Assembly: GCA_903813345.2 (NCBI GenBank)
Contig: CAIIXF020000002.1
Location: 32,876,109 to 32,940,108, forward strand
Length of the DNA: 64,000 bases
From: Owenia fusiformis
Lineage: Eukaryota; Annelida; Polychaeta; Sabellida; Oweniidae
Direction: 5' to 3'
In this document: one piece after another, positions 62,101-64,000 of the stretch
How the letters are laid out: each line of letters opens with the position of its first letter
How positions within the stretch are numbered: the first letter of the stretch is position 1
Notes under the pieces: model-generated
What the model was told of the DNA's origin: nothing
Database searches by the model: none
The model's input: the letters and a program-made list of their open reading frames with translations, nothing else
Program-made: the position numbers and the translations under genes

Positions 62101-63725
62101 TAATGTTACAAGAATAAAGCACAAAAATGATAAAAGCTATTAGAACAAATAATGATGTTTCCTGAGATGTCTCCTGTATAATGGTGATAACGTCGCAAAA
62201 ACACATTATCACACTTTTATACATACTAGCAAAACTAATATCTAACAGTTATAGCATCTATAAAGACTGATTAATTGTTAAAGGTATATTACAGGTATCA
62301 GCCACTATTTAACCTATGCAGTGAATGATCACATAATTTCTAGTTTTATGATCTTTATAACACCACAGATGGCATATAAATAATTATACTGTCAATAGGG
62401 AGGGAGGGGGCATAGAGGTGTTTTGCATTTTGATACATTAAAGGGATATTCCTTGCAAGACCATCTCTCTCTTGACTCTTAATATAGTAGCAATAACCAT
62501 ATATACTATCCATCTTTAGCAAAACAGTGGAAATGAGCACTAAATCAATATTGACACATTTTCCTGTGTTTTGCTTAATATGGAAAGTATATAGAATTAT
62601 AGCTTCCATATTAGGAGAGAAAGTGTCTGGAAAGGAATGTCCCTTTAAAACGCATAAATCGGCATCAGGGCTTTCAAAGCAACATTACAAATGTATCTCC
62701 ATGTCATGTCTTCCCTTTCCTTATTCATGCATTGAGCCGCATTCTGCAATCAACTTGTGGTAGTCCTATGGAGATAACAAAAGCGAAGTTCTTAAAGAAT
62801 ACTTCATCAGAGACTTTAATTTAGCCTTATTCTCAGAATGGTGAATTTAGGTCTAACTGTCAAGATTTGGGGAATTTTTTGTCATGATTTTTATCACTAC
62901 TTTACAGTAGTCAAGCTGTTTGAAGACCGGGTGTAGAATAAATATATCATTTAAAACAAGGATGTATTTTAAGGAAGTAGACATTTTTATGTTTGTCCAA
63001 ATTGATTGATATAGCCATATATATGTATCTTGTATCAACATGCCGTTGATAATGTATATTTGATGTCTTTTATATTACTGTTATTAGTATCTACTAATGG
63101 GCTCTTTTGTCAAAAGAAGGATGTATTTTTTTCATATCCTCAATAGAAATAACAGAGATCATTAAGCTTACGAGTTTTTGTGGTTAAGTGTCCAGGTAGT
63201 GTCTTGGTACTGGTAAGAAAAGGCATTCTCTGTTACAGTAACAGAGTTTCAAGGACAACATTTTGTGTGATATATTGACATTCATATCTTTCTGTTAGGA
63301 ATCTGCAAGGTCCAGAAGGAGACATATTAAGAAGGGTTGTCTTATCAAGGTTTCTATAATATCGAGAAATAATTTAAAAAATCTTCTTTTTCATGTTTTC
63401 TAGGAATTGGCTATGCGACGACGATCATTGTTGCGCTGCTAAACATCTACTACAATGTCATATTGAGCTGGGCGTTCCATTTTGTATTCTCTTCATTCAC
63501 CTCGGTCCTGCCATGGAGTCACTGTGACAATTGGTGGAACACCCCAAATTGTCGCGTCGGACTCCTTAACCCTGTCGTCCTTGAAGCAAATGGGACCAAC
63601 TCGACTAATATCACTGAAGTCGGAATGGGATACTCTGATGCGCTGAATTCTACTGTCTCGTTTGTTCTACCCATGGCGAGTAACCATAGCAACAAAAGTG
63701 TAGACCCTGCGACAGAATATTGGGA
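47123..63725 (+). CDS. SLC6-family Na+/Cl--dependent transporter (taurine/creatine/GABA type), 5' part
   Basis: Three coding exons: 47123-47375, 51356-51487 and 63404-63725; the gene continues past the window. Exon 1 has a hydrophilic N-terminus, then TM1 with [16 protein letters not shown], the unwound sodium-binding motif of the family. Exon 2 gives TM2 ([22 protein letters not shown]). Exon 3 gives TM3 ([20 protein letters not shown]), [15 protein letters not shown] with the EL2 disulphide cysteines, then a long extracellular loop with six N-glycosylation sequons ([18 protein letters not shown]) and EYWE before TM4. The pattern CYKNGGGAFL and CPLFQGIGYA is closest to SLC6A6/A8-type transporters. 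The substrate cannot be fixed without TM3, TM6 and TM8 comparison. MM at 47123-47128 leaves two possible starts. Introns are 4.0 and 11.9 kb. Confidence 0.93.
48619..49262. mobile_element. 644-bp hAT-type MITE, 8-bp TSD
   Basis: Flanked by GTAGAAAA at 48611-48618 and 49263-49270. The inverted ends TAGTGCTTGCAACGGTAATG and TAGTGCCTTACGGTAATG are of hAT type. No transposase. It lies in SLC6 intron 1. Confidence 0.88.
49271..51355. other. SLC6 intron, mostly featureless
   Basis: Apart from the repeat at 50405-50800, only AT-rich sequence and a polypyrimidine/AG acceptor at 51355. Confidence 0.5.
50405..50800. repeat. Dispersed repeat, second copy of 2000-2360
   Basis: Shares AAATTAAAATATGTCCAGTA, CACTTTTTGTGATTT, ATTTCAAATATGA and ATTATTTCTACTCGCAT in the same order and orientation. 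Confidence 0.55.
52529..53151. mobile_element. 623-bp mariner-like MITE (TA target)
   Basis: Inverted ends GGGTGGGCCAAAAAAACGCC (left end begins TTGGG, right end CAGGG), flanked by TA at 52527-52528 and 53152-53153. No intact transposase. It lies in SLC6 intron 2. Confidence 0.82.
53578..53748. mobile_element. Degraded MITE of the CAGGCCCGTAGCC family
   Basis: The right end GGCTACGGGCCTG and interior CACCATTCTGAGCACTTTT are present. The left end is reduced to CAGGACCCCC and no target-site duplication is visible. Confidence 0.65.
55017..55220. mobile_element. 204-bp MITE of the CAGGCCCGTAGCC family, TSD ATCAT
   Basis: Ends CAGGCCCGTAGCCAGG and CCTGGCTACAGGCCTG, flanked by ATCAT at 55012-55016 and 55221-55225. 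The interior matches the family. Confidence 0.86.
55298..56077. mobile_element. 780-bp inverted-repeat element with CCGTATTCTCTGTAATTA ends
   Basis: Ends CCGTATTCTCTGTAATTA in inverted orientation followed by GCGCCCA/CCGCCCA, flanked by TA (55296-55297 and 56078-56079). An internal inverted copy of the end (GAGAATACGG at about 55490) suggests a composite of two elements. It has no coding capacity. Confidence 0.68.
57097..57636. repeat. 30-bp tandem array, 18 units
   Basis: Unit GTAACTACTCTATGCATGCA plus GTTCATATCT, with one variable base (C/G/T in CTACTNTATG). The frames open on both strands are artefacts of a stop-free unit with length divisible by three. It lies in SLC6 intron 2. Confidence 0.95.
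57733..61130. other. SLC6 intron, no gene seen
   Basis: AT-rich. It contains a CAGTAAAACCTG-end fragment at about 59039-59185 and a diverged copy of the 154-bp repeat family at about 60183-60310. No exon with family similarity is visible, and exon 2 joins exon 3 in phase. Confidence 0.5.
61701..61763. repeat. 15-bp tandem repeat, four units
   Basis: Unit AGGCATGYAGAAT alternating ATGTAGAAT and ATGCAGAAT. Confidence 0.8.
62442..62644. mobile_element. 203-bp MITE with TTAA target
   Basis: Inverted ends AGGGATATTCCTTGC and AGGGACATTCCTTTC, flanked by TTAA (62438-62441 and 62645-62648). The TTAA duplication fits piggyBac or Kolobok groups. Confidence 0.75.
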
Positions 63726-64000
63726 GTAAGTTTTTGTTATTTTTTAACCCAAGTGTGATTGTGCGCGTACTTGAATGGATTCTCAGTGGCCCACTGTGAG
63801 AGCGAATGAGTGATTGATGGGATATGAAGTTTCTTAATATCTGCTTTTTACACTTTTAATCTAGATTTGAATTGTCAGGTCAGAGACAAAGACGTTTATA
63901 GGGGAAATCCTGACATTGCTCAACTGTTTAAATGACATTTTTATTATTATTCAGATATTTGGGGTTTAGTGGGTTACGTTTGCTACTTCGAAATGCTGAT

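Overview
The window is AT-rich nuclear DNA of an invertebrate animal. The genes are split into short exons by large introns with GT..AG borders, intergenic DNA is crowded with small DNA transposons, retroelement fragments and minisatellites, and every recognisable protein is metazoan. A chitin-binding peritrophin-A (CBM14) module, Penelope and RNase H-type non-LTR remnants and abundant ACATGTA words fit a marine, possibly lophotrochozoan, genome. The sequence alone does not fix the phylum.

Layout. (1) 1.7-19.4 kb, minus strand: three tandem paralogues (A, B, C) of a secreted protein with a signal peptide, one CBM14 chitin-binding domain and one Cu/Zn superoxide dismutase domain. Exon number, phases and most exon lengths are identical, so the array arose by gene duplication. 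B and C keep all metal ligands. A has lost one copper ligand and the aspartate that bridges the two metal sites. (2) 22.8-36.0 kb, minus strand: a complete 16-exon CCDC22 orthologue (633 codons, in frame throughout) with a compact promoter carrying an E-box and an NRF1-type palindrome. Its introns hold minisatellites, a Penelope-like GIY-YIG fragment and an RNase H-containing non-LTR fragment. (3) 39.4-42.1 kb, plus strand: an unrecognised four-exon gene that splices into an open frame of 205 codons. (4) 47.1-63.7 kb, plus strand: the first three coding exons of an SLC6 sodium-coupled transporter of the taurine/creatine/GABA type, running off the right edge.

Mobile DNA is the other theme. Many elements can be delimited to the base by target-site duplications: two near-identical 596-bp foldback elements (9-bp TSDs), a 3.1-kb element with CACGGTG-type ends (5-bp TSD), a family with CAGGSCCGTA ends and consistent 5-bp TSDs (two long copies with internal tandem repeats, three short ones, one degraded), TA-flanked mariner-like MITEs, an 8-bp-TSD hAT MITE and a TTAA MITE. 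Several are nested, giving a relative insertion history.

The most biologically novel item is the chitin-targeted extracellular SOD array. The inferred role is to tether superoxide removal to a chitinous matrix such as cuticle, shell organic matrix, chaetae or gut lining. Exons were deduced by hand from splice consensus, reading phase and paralogue comparison. No database search was possible.
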